Assembly (NCBI RefSeq): GCF_018861865.1
Contig: NZ_JAHLDV010000002.1
Span: 1-64,000 of the forward strand
Direction of reading: 5' to 3'
From: Clostridium frigoris
GTDB taxonomy: Bacteria; Bacillota; Clostridia; Clostridiales; Clostridiaceae
Length of the DNA: 64,000 bases
Shown piece by piece: positions 34,939-43,556 of the stretch. The notes below the pieces were generated by a model. The model made no database searches. It saw only the letters and a program-made list of their open reading frames with translations, and was not told the origin of the DNA. Numbering within the stretch: position 1 is the stretch's first letter; each line of letters begins with the position of its first letter. A program made the position numbers and the translations under genes.

Positions 34939-35541
34939 ATGAGAAGTTTTTTTTATGCAAGAGTAAGTAGTAAAGACCAATCTGTAGAAAGACAAGTTTC
35001 TACGGCTAAAGACCTTGGAATACAGGATGAATACATATTTATAGAAAAAGCGAGTGGTAAAGATTTTAAGAGACCTGAATACCAGTTAATGAAACGTATT
35101 CTTCGAAGTGGTGATATTTTATACATCAAATCGCTTGATAGATTAGGAAGAAATAAACAAATGCTCTTAGATGAGTGGAAGGATCTTATAAAAAATAAAG
35201 AAGTTGATATAATTGTTTTAGATATGCCTTTGCTTAATACAACAAAATATAAGAATATGAAAGGTATAGAAGGTTTAATGGTTGATTTGATACTACAGTT
35301 ACTAAGTTATATGGCGGAGGATGAACGTACAAGAATAAAAGAAAGACAAAAGGAAGGTATTAGCATTGCGATGAAAAAAGGAATCAAATTTGGAAGAAAA
35401 AAAATACCTATTGATGAAAACTTTAAAGCTGTTTATAGTAAGTGGAAGCAAGGTAATATAACTGCTGTAAAAGCTATGGCACTTGTTGATATGAAAAATA
35501 ATACTTTTTATAGAAGAGTTAAAGAATATGAATCAATTTAA
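34939..35541 (+). CDS. tnpR: Serine resolvase TnpR
   Basis: The 200-residue protein has the serine-recombinase start FFYARVSSKDQSVERQV with the catalytic serine, the helix LDRLGRNKQMLLDEW, the arm region EDERTRIKERQKEGI and a C-terminal HTH. AAGGAG precedes the ATG at 34939. It is divergent from tnpA over the res-like region and resolves cointegrates. Confidence 0.93.
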   Translation: MRSFFYARVSSKDQSVERQVSTAKDLGIQDEYIFIEKASGKDFKRPEYQLMKRILRSGDILYIKSLDRLGRNKQMLLDEWKDLIKNKEVDIIVLDMPLLNTTKYKNMKGIEGLMVDLILQLLSYMAEDERTRIKERQKEGISIAMKKGIKFGRKKIPIDENFKAVYSKWKQGNITAVKAMALVDMKNNTFYRRVKEYESI

Positions 35542-35560
35542 TAATAACAAACCTATTTAA

Positions 35561-35598
35561 GGGGTAGAGTACGCAAAAATGATATTTCGTACGCTAAG
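35561..35598 (+). repeat. Left 38-bp inverted repeat of miniature element
   Basis: Starts GGGGTAGAGTACGC and ends CGTACGCTAAG. It is 20 bp after the tnpR stop. The complement at 36584-36621 differs in three positions. Confidence 0.85.
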
Positions 35599-35901
35599 AA
35601 AAATACGGCCCCCTAAATATAACAATTTAGGTTTTAATATGGTTTATTTAAAGATTTAACTATTTAAAATGTCCACTTTGACTTAGATAATCAATGTAAT
35701 GTATTTGCATATATTACATAAAACAATACATTCAAATGTACAATAAGGAAAAAGATTTTACTTAAATCTACTATAAGCCTATATATATCAACGATTTATG
35801 CTATTTTTACGAATGTGATTTTTTGCTTAAAGGATTACATTTGTTTTTGAAATTATTAATACTGAATTCAAAAGAAGGAAAAACATAGAGGTCACTATAA
35901 A

Positions 35902-36318
35902 TTAATGGCCTCTATGTTTTTCCTTCTTTTTCCGCTCATGTATTGCAAATTGCCTTTCTTTTTCTTGTTCATTTTCTTCTCTTGAAATCTTTTTTCTTTC
36001 TACCTTGTTTGTTTCTTGCTGCAATTTCATAGCGAGTTGTGCTTTAGTTCCTATTCCATTATTTTCTGTTTGTTTCTTAATTTGTTTTTGAAGTTTTTTA
36101 GGATTTATTTTTTTATTTTTAAATTCATTAATTGATAAAGAGTTACTAAACCTTAAATTACAAAATTCTTTTAATACAAAATCATACAATTCATAATCTT
36201 TTGGCTCAGAACCAAATACAACTTTTGAAACTTCATATTTTTTTTCGGATATTCTCTCAAAAACACCTACCCAAAACATACCTTCAAAAAATACAGTAAA
36301 CTTAATACTAACTTCCAT
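35902..36318 (-). CDS. yjdF: YjdF-family protein (DUF2992)
   Basis: The 138-residue protein has the YjdF layout: an N-terminal beta part FTVFFEGMFWVGVFERIS, then VVFGSEPKDYELYDFVLKEF, the family motif KINPKKLQKQIKKQTE, GTKAQLAMKLQQETNKVERK and a charged end ERKKKEKHRGH. In Bacillus this gene is controlled by a riboswitch for azaaromatic compounds. GGAGGAG precedes the ATG. Its biochemical role is unknown. It is the only cargo of the nested miniature transposon. The flanking 35620-35900 shows only AT-rich noncoding sequence. Confidence 0.9.
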   Translation of the reverse strand: MEVSIKFTVFFEGMFWVGVFERISEKKYEVSKVVFGSEPKDYELYDFVLKEFCNLRFSNSLSINEFKNKKINPKKLQKQIKKQTENNGIGTKAQLAMKLQQETNKVERKKISREENEQEKERQFAIHERKKKEKHRGH

Positions 36319-36339
36319 TTTAAATCTCCTCCTGATATG

Positions 36340-36440
36340 TAAAACTGAATATAGAAAATGGACGACCCCAGGAGGGAAGGATACTGCTATCTATACCCAT
36401 ATAGATAGGTTTGGACTACCAACCAAAACTGTGTTTTTAT
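36340..36440 (-). promoter_or_regulatory. Probable yjdF riboswitch
   Basis: The leader of yjdF on the minus strand is unusually structured for this genome: GGTTGGTAGTCCAAACC, an 8-bp hairpin TATCTATA-TGGG-TATAGATA and a GC-rich segment CCTCCTGGGGTCGTCC, just before the GGAGGAG site. CCTCCTG could pair with the ribosome binding site. The position before yjdF is that of the known yjdF RNA. I cannot align it to the Rfam model here. Confidence 0.65.
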
Positions 36441-36583
36441 TTCTAATTATATAATACTATATTTACACTTAATGCACAATACAGTTTAAATCTGTAATAA
36501 ATTTAATATCTGAATCTATATAAAAAATAAGCTAACCTGAAATTTGTTAAGTGAAAAATTTACAATTATAGGGTTGTATTTTT

Positions 36584-36621
36584 CTTAGCGTACGAAATAT
36601 CATTTTTGCGAACGCTACCTC
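36584..36621 (-). repeat. Right 38-bp inverted repeat of miniature element
   Basis: On the minus strand it starts GAGGTAGCGTTCGCAAAAAT and ends CGTACGCTAAG. Differences from the left end are at positions 2, 8 and 11. Confidence 0.85.
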
Positions 36622-36721
36622 TTTATTATATTAATAAGTTCCATCAAGTTATCGGTTTTACACATTTGTAGGTGTTACCCATTTATAACTTGGCATAGAA
36701 TATTTAAAAAGTTTTTCAGAG

Positions 36722-36765
36722 AATTTGCTTATTCCACCTTTTCGGGGGGATGGGCAAAAACACCC
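36722..36765 (-). repeat. Right terminal inverted repeat of the Tn3-family transposon
   Basis: Complement of the left end at 31648 for 36 perfect bases. It encodes the meaningless tail GVFAHPPEKVE attached to the DUF445 half that follows. Confidence 0.9.
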
Positions 36766-37238
36766 AGATTGGTCTCCAAACATAAAGCAAATTTTAAGGT
36801 ATCCATACAAGTTAGCTTTACTATAAAATAGTCTATTAGTTTTTCATATAATTGACTTTTTATACTTATATTTTTATATATGAAATCAAGTAACCGATCA
36901 GCTATATTAATTTCTTTTATCTTATTTTTTAATATTTTTTCGCTTAGTAATTCATTTTGAACCATATTAGCTACAGCATTAACTATGCTTTCTCTGTTTT
37001 TAGATATTATAGTAGTATGAGTCGCAATTATAGGTATTTTTCCTACCAAAAATGGTTCTTTAAATAATGCAGTTATAGCAAACCAGTCAGCAATAGCGCC
37101 AACGAGTGCTGATTCAATGATAAAACTTAACATTTCAATATACTCATTACTTCCAAAATTTATCTTAATAAGATTAATTATTATAACTAATGATATTAAA
37201 CAGGCAACTGATAGATCTGCAATTTTTTTATTTTTCAT
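36766..37238 (-). pseudogene. DUF445-family membrane protein, N-terminal half, cut by transposon
   Basis: On the minus strand 157 native residues start MKNKKIADLSVACLISLVII and contain the family motif ALVGAIADWFAITALFKEPF. The frame then enters the transposon end and stops after GVFAHPPEKVE. DUF445 proteins normally continue to a C-terminal membrane helix; a fitting C-terminal fragment is at 18728-18849, beyond the island. It follows the intact DUF445 gene by 5 bp, so the two formed an operon. Confidence 0.85.
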
Positions 37239-37243
37239 AATAT

Positions 37244-38437
37244 TTAAACTCCTATACTGTACTTGATAATATATATTACAATACCAATTATACCACCCAC
37301 AAGTGATCCATTAATTCGTATAAGTTGTAAGTCATTCCCAGCACTTGATTCTATTAAGTCAATTAGCATTGTATCTGTATATTTACTAAGATTTTCTTTT
37401 ACTATCTTTCCAACATTTTTATGTTTATCCTCTATTAATTTATATAATATATCTTTTAGGAATAAGTCAACTTTCTTCTGAGTATCAGAATTATCTTCTA
37501 AATCATTTATCCAATTATCTATGATAATAAAAGGTTTATTATATAAATCTTCATTTTGAAGTATTTTATTACTTGTGTTTTCAAAAATAATATTAATGTA
37601 TTCTCTAAGTTTAACGTTCTTTAAGAGTTTTAATTTCCAGTTTTTAATTTTCAACTTGTAAGTACTATTGTTTTTAAAATCATCTAACTTATCATAAATC
37701 CACTTATTAAGTAGTAATCTATTCTCATTATCAGTTTCTTTCATATTACCGAGGAAATATTTGATTTTTTCTTGAATACCAATTGCTAAACTATTATTGC
37801 CCTTAAATTTATCAATGAATTTTTTTCGTTTGCTTTCGCCTTCATATGAAGAACGTGCATTAATTATAAAATTAATAAGTATATCCTTAAAATTGTCATT
37901 TTGAGAATAGAGTATTATTTCATCTAGGATAAAATAATAAATTTTATCCTTATATTCAGTTTCTAAACAAACTTCAATAATTGAACTAATTAATTTATGT
38001 AAATCGGTCTTTTTCAAAAGGTTAATAGTTAGACTAGATGCAATGTCTAAAAGCTCATCTTTATTTGTTTTTTTAACATTATCTTCTATCATTAATCTTA
38101 GTATATTTTTTATACCTTCGATTTCATCATTATCTTTTACTAATTCAATAACGAGTTTTGAAGTATCATATTTACTAATTAATTTTATTAATGTATCCTT
38201 AGATAATAATTCATCACTTACCATATTAGATAGACCATCGAAAATATTTTGTTTATTCTTTGGAATAGTTTTTTTTAGTAATTTGTTTATACCCCACCAA
38301 TCAGCAAATCCACCAATCATAGAAGCACAACTCCCACTATAAATAAGGCCGCCTATAAAAGTTATATGAAATGGATAGCTAAGGAGAGAGATGCTAGAGG
38401 CTAAGATTAAAATTAATGTTGCTTTATAACGATTCAC
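37244..38437 (-). CDS. DUF445-family membrane protein
   Basis: The 397-residue protein begins with two helices around the family motif SMIGGFADWWGINKLLKK, has a long helical charged middle and ends with LQLIRINGSLVGGIIGIVIY as C-terminal anchor. This is the full DUF445 (YheB-like) layout. The function of the family is unknown; some members matter for membrane or spore integrity. It is first in an operon with the broken paralogue. Confidence 0.85.
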   Translation of the reverse strand: MNRYKATLILILASSISLLSYPFHITFIGGLIYSGSCASMIGGFADWWGINKLLKKTIPKNKQNIFDGLSNMVSDELLSKDTLIKLISKYDTSKLVIELVKDNDEIEGIKNILRLMIEDNVKKTNKDELLDIASSLTINLLKKTDLHKLISSIIEVCLETEYKDKIYYFILDEIILYSQNDNFKDILINFIINARSSYEGESKRKKFIDKFKGNNSLAIGIQEKIKYFLGNMKETDNENRLLLNKWIYDKLDDFKNNSTYKLKIKNWKLKLLKNVKLREYINIIFENTSNKILQNEDLYNKPFIIIDNWINDLEDNSDTQKKVDLFLKDILYKLIEDKHKNVGKIVKENLSKYTDTMLIDLIESSAGNDLQLIRINGSLVGGIIGIVIYIIKYSIGV

Positions 38438-38675
38438 TTTGAAACCTACTTTCTTTATATAATTTGTATTTAAAATGATTGATTATATTCAAATTGGATT
38501 TATTATTATTAAATATTAATGTATATAATTTAGAATACCACCCTTAAAGAAAAAGGACAATTACTTGTTAGTAAGAACTTCAAGATGAATACTATTTTAA
38601 AAATGTCAACATATAGTACAATAGTATGTTAATATCATTTATATAATAAAATATAAATTATAAAGGGGGAAAATT

Positions 38676-40898
38676 ATGATTCCGTACACATTATTAATTA
38701 TAGCAGGTATAGTAATTGTAGTACTAATTTTAATTATTTATGGCATAGGGGCTACAAGCATAGGATCAGATGAAGTAGGTATTGTTGAAAAATGGTGGAG
38801 CTCAGGTGGATCAGTGCCAGCTGATGGTCTTATAGCACTTAAAGGAGAAGCAGGTTACCAACCAGAAGTATTAAGGGCTGGTGTTCACTTCAAAACACCT
38901 TTTAAATATAAAGTTAAAAAGGTAAGGCTTGTAACTATACCACAAGGACAAATAGCTTACGTGTTTTCAAGGTCTGGGGAAGATTTAGGGGAGGGCCAAA
39001 CTTTAGGTAAGGTTATACCACAAAGTAAGTCATTTCAAGACGTTGTAGCATTTTTGAATAATGGAGGACAAAAGGGACCACAGAGGCAAATTCTTCGTGA
39101 GGGTACTTACGCATTTAATTTGGCTCAATTTATTATAATTACAAAGGATAGAGTACACTCAATATATACCTCAAAAGATGAAACAGCTCAAATAGAAACA
39201 ATGAGAAGCGATTTAGTTAAGGATAGTGGATTTAATCCGGTAATTATATCAAGTTCAAAGGTTTCTGAGCAATATAGTCAGCGGGATGATGGTAGTGAAA
39301 TAGACGCTGTTTATAAAAAAATAGGTAATAAGTCAGTCAGTCATGATACGATAGGTATTGTAACTATTAATGAGGGGCCAACGCCTGATAATGGAGCGAT
39401 TATAGCACCTATTGTTGGTGATGGTATAGAAAATGAGTTCTATCACAATAATTTTCAAGAACCAGAGAAATTTTTAGCTGCAGATGGTAGAAAAGGTAAG
39501 CAGATGCAAGTTCTTACTGATGGAGTTTATTTTATTAATAGAATGTTTGCAACTGTTGATATAGTACCTAAAAGTATAATAGATATTGGTTATGTAGGGG
39601 TTGTTGTAAGTTATTTTGGTGATAAAGGCGAAGATGTTTCAGGAACGGGTTACTCTCATGGAGAACTGGTAGAGCAAGGTAAAAAGGGTATTTGGAGAGA
39701 TTCTATGATGCCAGGAAAGTATGCATTTAATACTTACGCTGGTAAAGTTGTTCCAGTGCCTACTACTAATGTAATACTTAAATGGATTAGTGGTCAAAGT
39801 GGAGTACACAAGTTGGATGATAATTTAAAAGAAATTAGTCTAATTACTAAAGATGCTTTTGAGCCTAATTTACCACTAACCGTAGTATTTAATATTGATT
39901 ATAGAAAGGCATCATCAGTTATACAAAGGTTTGGGGATATTAAAATGCTTATAGAACAATCTCTCGATCCAATGGTAGCTGGTTACTTTAAGAATATCGG
40001 ACAAACAAAAACTCTTATAGAACTAGTTCAAGATAGGAGTCAGATTCAACAACAGGCAGCAGATGAAATGAAAACTAAGTTTAAACTATATGATTTAGAG
40101 CTACAAGAAGTACTAATTGGAACACCAGCTGCGTCTGCTAGTGATACAAGAATCGAAAAAATCCTTGCACAGTTAAGAGATAGACAAGTAGCTATGGAAG
40201 AAATTAAGACGAATGAAGCTAAACAAAAATCTGCTGAAAAACAAAGAGAGTTAAATGAGGCAGAAGCAAAAGCAATGGCTCAATCAGCTCTTACACAATC
40301 AAGTATTGATATAGAAGTTGCTGATAATAAGGGTAAATCTGAGTTAAGACTCGCAGAGCAGTTAGCGCTTAAAACTCAAAAACTTGCAGAAGCTGACAAA
40401 TACAAGAGAACTCAAGAAGCGGATGCTGAAAGGTATACAAGAGAAGCACAAGCTGCAGCCCAGGCGAAGACTATTGAACTTACCGCTGAGGCTAATGCGA
40501 AGCAGGTAGAACTTCAAGCAAAAGCAGAATCATTTAAACTTGAAACAGTTGGAAAGGCAACAGCATTAAATATTAAAGCAGTTGCAGATGCTACAGCTGA
40601 GCAAGAAACAAAGGTAGGAATTGCAAAGGGAGCTGCAGCTAAGGCTTTGGTCGAGGCATATGGTGGCCCAGATTTACAAGTTAGGCAAAGTGTTATGATA
40701 GCATTTGCAGAGGCGTTAAAGATAAGTAAGTCACCACTTGTACCTCAAACTATAATAATGGGTGGTGTTGATGGAAAAACACCTAATGCAATGGAAGGCA
40801 TAATGAGTATGGTACTTGCAAATATGGCAAGCGGAAAAGGATCTATAATCCAAAAAAATATTGAGAATATTGATGTTAAAGATGTAAAAAAACCATAG
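38676..40898 (+). CDS. Long SPFH/band-7 (flotillin-like) membrane protein
   Basis: The 740-residue protein has an N-terminal membrane helix (LLIIAGIVIVVLILIIYGIG), a long SPFH domain (about 35-490) and an Ala/Glu/Lys-rich coiled coil (about 495-640, ERYTREAQAAAQAKTIELTA), ending with an oligomerisation region AYGGPDLQVRQSVMIAFAEA. It is longer than classical flotillin (about 500), with extra insertions in the head. Flotillin-like proteins scaffold membrane domains. AAGGGGGAA precedes the ATG. It stands alone with its own terminator. Confidence 0.85.
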   Translation: MIPYTLLIIAGIVIVVLILIIYGIGATSIGSDEVGIVEKWWSSGGSVPADGLIALKGEAGYQPEVLRAGVHFKTPFKYKVKKVRLVTIPQGQIAYVFSRSGEDLGEGQTLGKVIPQSKSFQDVVAFLNNGGQKGPQRQILREGTYAFNLAQFIIITKDRVHSIYTSKDETAQIETMRSDLVKDSGFNPVIISSSKVSEQYSQRDDGSEIDAVYKKIGNKSVSHDTIGIVTINEGPTPDNGAIIAPIVGDGIENEFYHNNFQEPEKFLAADGRKGKQMQVLTDGVYFINRMFATVDIVPKSIIDIGYVGVVVSYFGDKGEDVSGTGYSHGELVEQGKKGIWRDSMMPGKYAFNTYAGKVVPVPTTNVILKWISGQSGVHKLDDNLKEISLITKDAFEPNLPLTVVFNIDYRKASSVIQRFGDIKMLIEQSLDPMVAGYFKNIGQTKTLIELVQDRSQIQQQAADEMKTKFKLYDLELQEVLIGTPAASASDTRIEKILAQLRDRQVAMEEIKTNEAKQKSAEKQRELNEAEAKAMAQSALTQSSIDIEVADNKGKSELRLAEQLALKTQKLAEADKYKRTQEADAERYTREAQAAAQAKTIELTAEANAKQVELQAKAESFKLETVGKATALNIKAVADATAEQETKVGIAKGAAAKALVEAYGGPDLQVRQSVMIAFAEALKISKSPLVPQTIIMGGVDGKTPNAMEGIMSMVLANMASGKGSIIQKNIENIDVKDVKKP

Positions 40899-40916
40899 GG
40901 AAAATAGTATAAAAAT

Positions 40917-40959
40917 AAAAAAATCCAGTAGAATAATTAAATTATTCTACTGGATTTTT
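40917..40959. terminator. Bidirectional terminator
   Basis: AAATCCAGTAGAATAAT and its complement around TAA, with A and T runs on the two sides. It serves the convergent SPFH and symporter genes. Confidence 0.9.
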
Positions 40960-40962
40960 CTT

Positions 40963-42450
40963 TTAAGAAATTTTTTCTTCTTCTTTTCTATCTCTTTTAG
41001 TTTTTCTTTCATTAATTCTATACCAGGCTTCTGCATTTTTGATTCCTAATTTTTTAGGATCAAATATAAATGTTTTTTCGTTTCTTCCCATTTTAAGTTG
41101 GTTTTCGTAGTCTTTCAAAACCTTAATACCAATATTCCCAAGTATTAATATGGCAATAACATTAAGCCATGCCATAGAACCAACAGCAATATCACCAAGT
41201 GCCCAAGCGATTTCTGCTGTTTTAATGGATCCATAGAAAGTAGAAGCGAGTATCCCAACTCGTAGAACATTAATAAATACCTTGCTATATTTAGAATCTT
41301 TTACTAAATAAGTTAGGTTTGTTTCTGCTATGTAATAGTATGCCATAAGTGTTGTAATAGCAAAGAAGAACAATGCAATAGCAACGAAAGGACCTCCAAA
41401 CTTTCCAATTACCGTACCAATCGCCAATTGGGTATAACCAGGTCCTATAGCTACTTTTGGAATATTTGCTATTATAAATCCACCAGCGGGGTTTATAACA
41501 TTGTAGCTACCTGTTGATAAAATCATGAATGCAGTTGCAGAACATACAAATAACGTATCAAAATAGACTGCAAAAGCTTGGACTAAGCCTTGTATAGCAG
41601 GGTGGGATACTTCTGCAGCAGCAGATGATTGTGGCCCAGTTCCTTGGCCAGCTTCATTTGAGTAGATTCCTCTTTTGACTCCCCATTGAATTGAATATCC
41701 AAGGATACCTGCAAAAGCTTGTTCAGCGCCAAAGGCACTTTTAATGATTAAGGTGAACATATGTGGAAGTGCAGTAATATTTACTGCGAGTACTAATAAA
41801 GCAACCAATATATATGCAAGTGCCATAAAAGGTACTACAATTTCAGCAACTTTCCCAAGTCGTTTTGTGCCTCCGAATACAATAACAGCAAGTAAAACAG
41901 CTATTACGATGCCTGTTATATTTGTTTGAACACCAAAGGCATTCTTTACACTAGCTGCGATACTATTTGACTGGACTCCGGGAGCAAAAAATCCTAAGCC
42001 GATTACAGTTACAGCCGCAAATATAATTGCGTACCATTTTTTGCCCATAGCCTTCTCTATGTAGTAGGCTGGCCCACCACGATATTCTCCATCAACGTCC
42101 TCTTTATAAACTTGTCCAAGAGTACATTCTATAAAGGAAGAACCTGCACCAAGAAATGAAATAGCCCACATCCAAAAAATAGCACCTGGACCGCCCATAG
42201 CTATAGCTGTTGCAACACCTGCTATATTACCCGTACCAACACGTCCAGCAACTGACATTGCGAAGGCTTGAAAGGAAGATACACCGTGACTAGAGTCTCC
42301 ACCACTAAATAAGTATTTTACCATGTGTTTAAGATGCCTTATTTGAAGAAAACGAGTTCTAAAAGAAAAATAGATACCTGTACCCAGACATAGATATATG
42401 AGGGCATTACTCCAAATAAGATCGCTAACTGTATTAATAATACTTTCCAT
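40963..42450 (-). CDS. Alanine/glycine:cation symporter (AGCS family)
   Basis: The 495-residue protein has about ten membrane helices. The family signatures are present: GRVGTGNIAGVATAIAMGGP near residue 69 and GIYSNEAGQGTGPQSSAAAE near 265. The C-terminus is a basic tail (INERKTKRDRKEEEK). It imports alanine or glycine with Na+ or H+. AGGAGG precedes the ATG. Upstream (42451-42884) I see only AT-rich noncoding sequence with promoter-like stretches. Confidence 0.92.
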   Translation of the reverse strand: MESIINTVSDLIWSNALIYLCLGTGIYFSFRTRFLQIRHLKHMVKYLFSGGDSSHGVSSFQAFAMSVAGRVGTGNIAGVATAIAMGGPGAIFWMWAISFLGAGSSFIECTLGQVYKEDVDGEYRGGPAYYIEKAMGKKWYAIIFAAVTVIGLGFFAPGVQSNSIAASVKNAFGVQTNITGIVIAVLLAVIVFGGTKRLGKVAEIVVPFMALAYILVALLVLAVNITALPHMFTLIIKSAFGAEQAFAGILGYSIQWGVKRGIYSNEAGQGTGPQSSAAAEVSHPAIQGLVQAFAVYFDTLFVCSATAFMILSTGSYNVINPAGGFIIANIPKVAIGPGYTQLAIGTVIGKFGGPFVAIALFFFAITTLMAYYYIAETNLTYLVKDSKYSKVFINVLRVGILASTFYGSIKTAEIAWALGDIAVGSMAWLNVIAILILGNIGIKVLKDYENQLKMGRNEKTFIFDPKKLGIKNAEAWYRINERKTKRDRKEEEKIS

Positions 42451-42884
42451 AAATTCCTCCTACTTTTTATAATATGGTATATAAAAAATATATTTCCTTA
42501 TAATAACACAAAATTCGAAATACTGCAATTTATGATAATAAAATTATGCAAAAAAAAGAAATGAATACTTTTAAAAATAGAAGTTAAGTTAGAAAAATAT
42601 AAAAAATATAAAAAATATAAATAAAAAAAGATATATAATGTTGATAATAAATGGTTTTAGCGAAATGTAGAGTATAGTTATCACAATGATAGTAACGCTT
42701 TAATGCAAGAATATCATATTGTGATAATGCAAGAAACATATAATAACAAGTCAAAATAATAGTGATAAGGTTATTAATATTTTTCTGAATGATATTTGTT
42801 CAGGGAAATGAATAAATATTTGGTGATGTATTTCAATAATGATAAAAGGATTGTTTCATCATATTAACAGGTATAATAAATGAA

Positions 42885-43310
42885 TTATAGCTTTATATAT
42901 GATCTTGTTAAATAGTTGTATTGGTTTCTATTTGTTTTGGTATGATTATCAAATTCTTCATTAATATTTTGTTGATTAAATTGAATTATAAATTTGTAAA
43001 CCTTACGTAAAGCTACTTTTTTATATGTTATGGTATTTTTTTTATACATTTTTATATATTGCAAATAAGATTCATATTGACTAGAGCTCTCTTTACTTAA
43101 TATAGAAAATTTTTGCGTATTTTTTGAAAAATACCAATTAATATATTGCTCCACATCTTTGATATATGCATCAATTGTAAATTTTCTTTTGTATTTTACT
43201 TTTAAAAAACATTCAAAGTAATAAACAATTACACAACAATCAGATTTGTTTGGAAAGGAGTCTTTCTCAATTGCATTTAAAATTTCTGTAAAATTATACT
43301 TAGCAAACAT
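42885..43310 (-). CDS. Orphan integrase core-binding-like domain protein
   Basis: The 141-residue protein resembles the N-terminal SAM-like core-binding domain of tyrosine recombinases: a helix bundle with CCVIVYYFECFLKVKYKRKF, DAYIKDVEQYINWYF and KKVALRKVYKFIIQFNQQN. No catalytic domain (R..HxxR..Y) follows. It may be a leftover of a phage integrase, or a small DNA-binding protein. GAGGTG precedes the ATG. It has no neighbour of phage type. Confidence 0.55.
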   Translation of the reverse strand: MFAKYNFTEILNAIEKDSFPNKSDCCVIVYYFECFLKVKYKRKFTIDAYIKDVEQYINWYFSKNTQKFSILSKESSSQYESYLQYIKMYKKNTITYKKVALRKVYKFIIQFNQQNINEEFDNHTKTNRNQYNYLTRSYIKL

Positions 43311-43410
43311 TGAATATACTTCACCTCTCTTTTTATATTTGTTCTTTCTTATTATAATTATTAAATTAGTGACTAGAAAAGAGTGTATAGAATGTGAAAA
43401 AGTACTATAG

Positions 43411-43482
43411 CATATATATAACGACGTATATATAATAACATATATATATACGTCGTTATATGTTATTATATATATAATAACA
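43411..43482. repeat. Nested palindromes upstream of ClC gene
   Basis: TATATAACGACGTATATATA pairs with its complement at 43443-43460, and a second perfect 22-bp palindrome starting TGTTATTATAT spans 43461-43482. The structure is AT-rich apart from the ACGACGT/ACGTCGT core. It lies 75 bp before the ClC start, so it could be a regulatory or cruciform-forming site. Confidence 0.6.
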
Positions 43483-43556
43483 TAATCTAATTATATGCTT
43501 TATAGAATTTGAAATATAAATAATAATTGTTTTTATCTAGCAATGGGGGCAGAAAA

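Larger units (their letters stand above)
35561..36621. mobile_element. Nested miniature Tn3-type element (TIME-like) carrying yjdF
   Basis: Inverted repeats of 38 bp lie at 35561-35598 (starts GGGGTAGAGTACGCAAAAAT, ends CGCTAAG) and 36584-36621 (its complement, 35 of 38 equal). Length, GGGG tip and CGCTAAG end are those of Tn3/Tn1546-type ends. They differ completely from the ends of the surrounding transposon. No transposase or resolvase is inside, only yjdF and its leader. The flanks TTTAA and TTTAT are close to a 5-bp duplication. It must be moved by a transposase from elsewhere. Confidence 0.8.
31648..36765. mobile_element. Tn3-family transposon, 5.1 kb, complete
   Basis: Bases 31648-31691 and 36722-36765 are terminal inverted repeats: 36 bases perfect (GGGTGTTTTTGCCCATCCCC first 20), then 7 of 8. 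Inside are tnpA (minus), a res-like region, tnpR (plus) and a nested miniature element with yjdF. The five flanking bases are ATATT on the left and AGATT on the right, so a clear target duplication is missing. The left flank is an IS21 relic and the right a DUF445 gene, which suggests recombination between copies after insertion. Confidence 0.9.

Noticed and set aside
36729-36765. Tail GVFAHPPEKVE of the DUF445 half as native protein
   Set aside because: It is a translation of the transposon inverted repeat.
31648-36770. A 5-bp target duplication of the Tn3-family transposon
   Set aside because: Flanks are ATATT and AGATT, which differ, and the flanking genes differ (istA, DUF445).
43411-43482. 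CRISPR array or tandem repeat
   Set aside because: It is two palindromes without regular spacers. I saw no CRISPR array or cas gene in the window.
43484-43556. Fluoride riboswitch before the ClC gene
   Set aside because: No matching conserved core was seen, and GREGP/GSGIP motifs argue for the chloride type.
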